Shown here in pieces: positions 63,805-64,000 of a stretch of DNA of 64,000 nucleotides (the first letter of the stretch is position 1; every line of letters starts with the position of its first letter). The translations under genes were made by a program, and so were the position numbers. The DNA is from Thermoplasmatota archaeon (GTDB lineage: Archaea; Thermoplasmatota; Penumbrarchaeia; JASLWR01). The stretch is from the NCBI GenBank assembly GCA_030740765.1, contig JASLWR010000007.1, forward strand, positions 20,638 to 84,637. Direction: 5' to 3'. A model generated the notes under the pieces. It saw only the letters and a list, made by a program, of their open reading frames with translations, did not search any database and was not told the DNA's origin.

Positions 63805-63819
63805 GATGCTTGAATTGAA

Positions 63820-63836
63820 TTTTATATATATTAATT
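63820..63836 (-). promoter_or_regulatory. TATA box for leaderless cyclase gene
   Basis: On the minus strand TTAATATATATAAAATT is centred about 25 bases before the start codon. That fits transcription starting at or very near the ATG. The remaining 63837-64000 has no gene I can support. Confidence 0.5.
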
Positions 63837-64000
63837 TAATCCGAATTGTCCAGACCTTTTGATCCGGTACTAAAGATATCAACTAGATCAATTAAAAACC
63901 ACTTTTTAGACCCTCCCACCCCAAATCTCCCCCAAAAAGCGGCCCAAAACTACTTTTTTGGAAAAAGCAGCCCAAAAAAAGAAGAGAAATGTGGTTTCAA

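Noticed and set aside
1-64000. CRISPR array
   Set aside because: No regularly spaced identical repeats with unique spacers were seen; the only tandem repeats are short operator-like units and protein-coding repeats.

Overview
The window looks like a piece of an archaeal chromosome, most likely Thermoplasmata-like Euryarchaeota; the placement is inference. Supporting signs are an archaeal NAC protein with a UBA tail, a split ADP-forming acetyl-CoA synthetase (acdA/acdB), an archaeal PheS, a geranylgeranyl reductase of ether-lipid synthesis, TATA-type promoters, and frequent GTG/TTG starts. Many genes encode secreted or membrane proteins with Ig/FN3-, lamin-tail- or carboxypeptidase-regulatory-like domains outside the cell and zinc fingers or acidic tails inside.

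Layout. 1-6797 (minus) is a tight operon: two zinc-ribbon/TM/OB-fold proteins, a TctA-like permease, a YdjM-like membrane protein and a lamin-tail/phospholipase-D protein cut by the window edge. 6862-12567 (minus) holds a membrane protein with five glutamine-rich coiled-coil repeats, a J-domain protein and an RmlC-like cupin. 12693-18164 holds an adenylate kinase with an insert, a small unknown, a B-box membrane protein, a decayed alcohol dehydrogenase tail and a lactate-permease-family protein with extra domains. 18375-25721 is one 2448-residue helical-repeat protein. 25810-29383 holds hisS, a small unknown, NAC and an unknown 421-residue protein, followed by a candidate structured RNA.

29827-33009 (minus) is a surface protein with cytoplasmic zinc ribbons and an acidic tail. 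33150-35830 is an AT-rich accessory patch: IS remnant, a 27-residue cysteine-rich micro-ORF, palindromes and a DUF2683/RelE toxin-antitoxin pair. 35986-43127 (minus) holds a geranylgeranyl reductase and a 1987-residue receptor-like protein whose cytoplasmic tail carries three eight-ligand RING/PHD-like fingers. 43294-50637 holds a lipoprotein, a radical SAM/acyltransferase pair, acdA-acdB-pyk (substrate-level ATP formation), a YkgJ-like protein and dcd. tRNA-Ser(UGA), a sulfotransferase, a basic membrane protein, a second structured RNA and pheS follow.

54372-61040 holds a TauE/CcdA-like protein and an operon of a winged-helix membrane protein, a secreted GH35 glycosidase and a lamin-tail/carboxypeptidase-regulatory surface protein that appears split by two compensating frameshifts. 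The end carries an AT-rich membrane protein, a vapBC-type pair with an operator-like palindrome, and a leaderless kynurenine-formamidase-like cyclase. The strongest candidates for new biology are the triple-finger receptor, the zinc-ribbon/OB-fold/PLD operon, the Q-rich repeat protein beside a J-domain protein, and the two structured RNAs.
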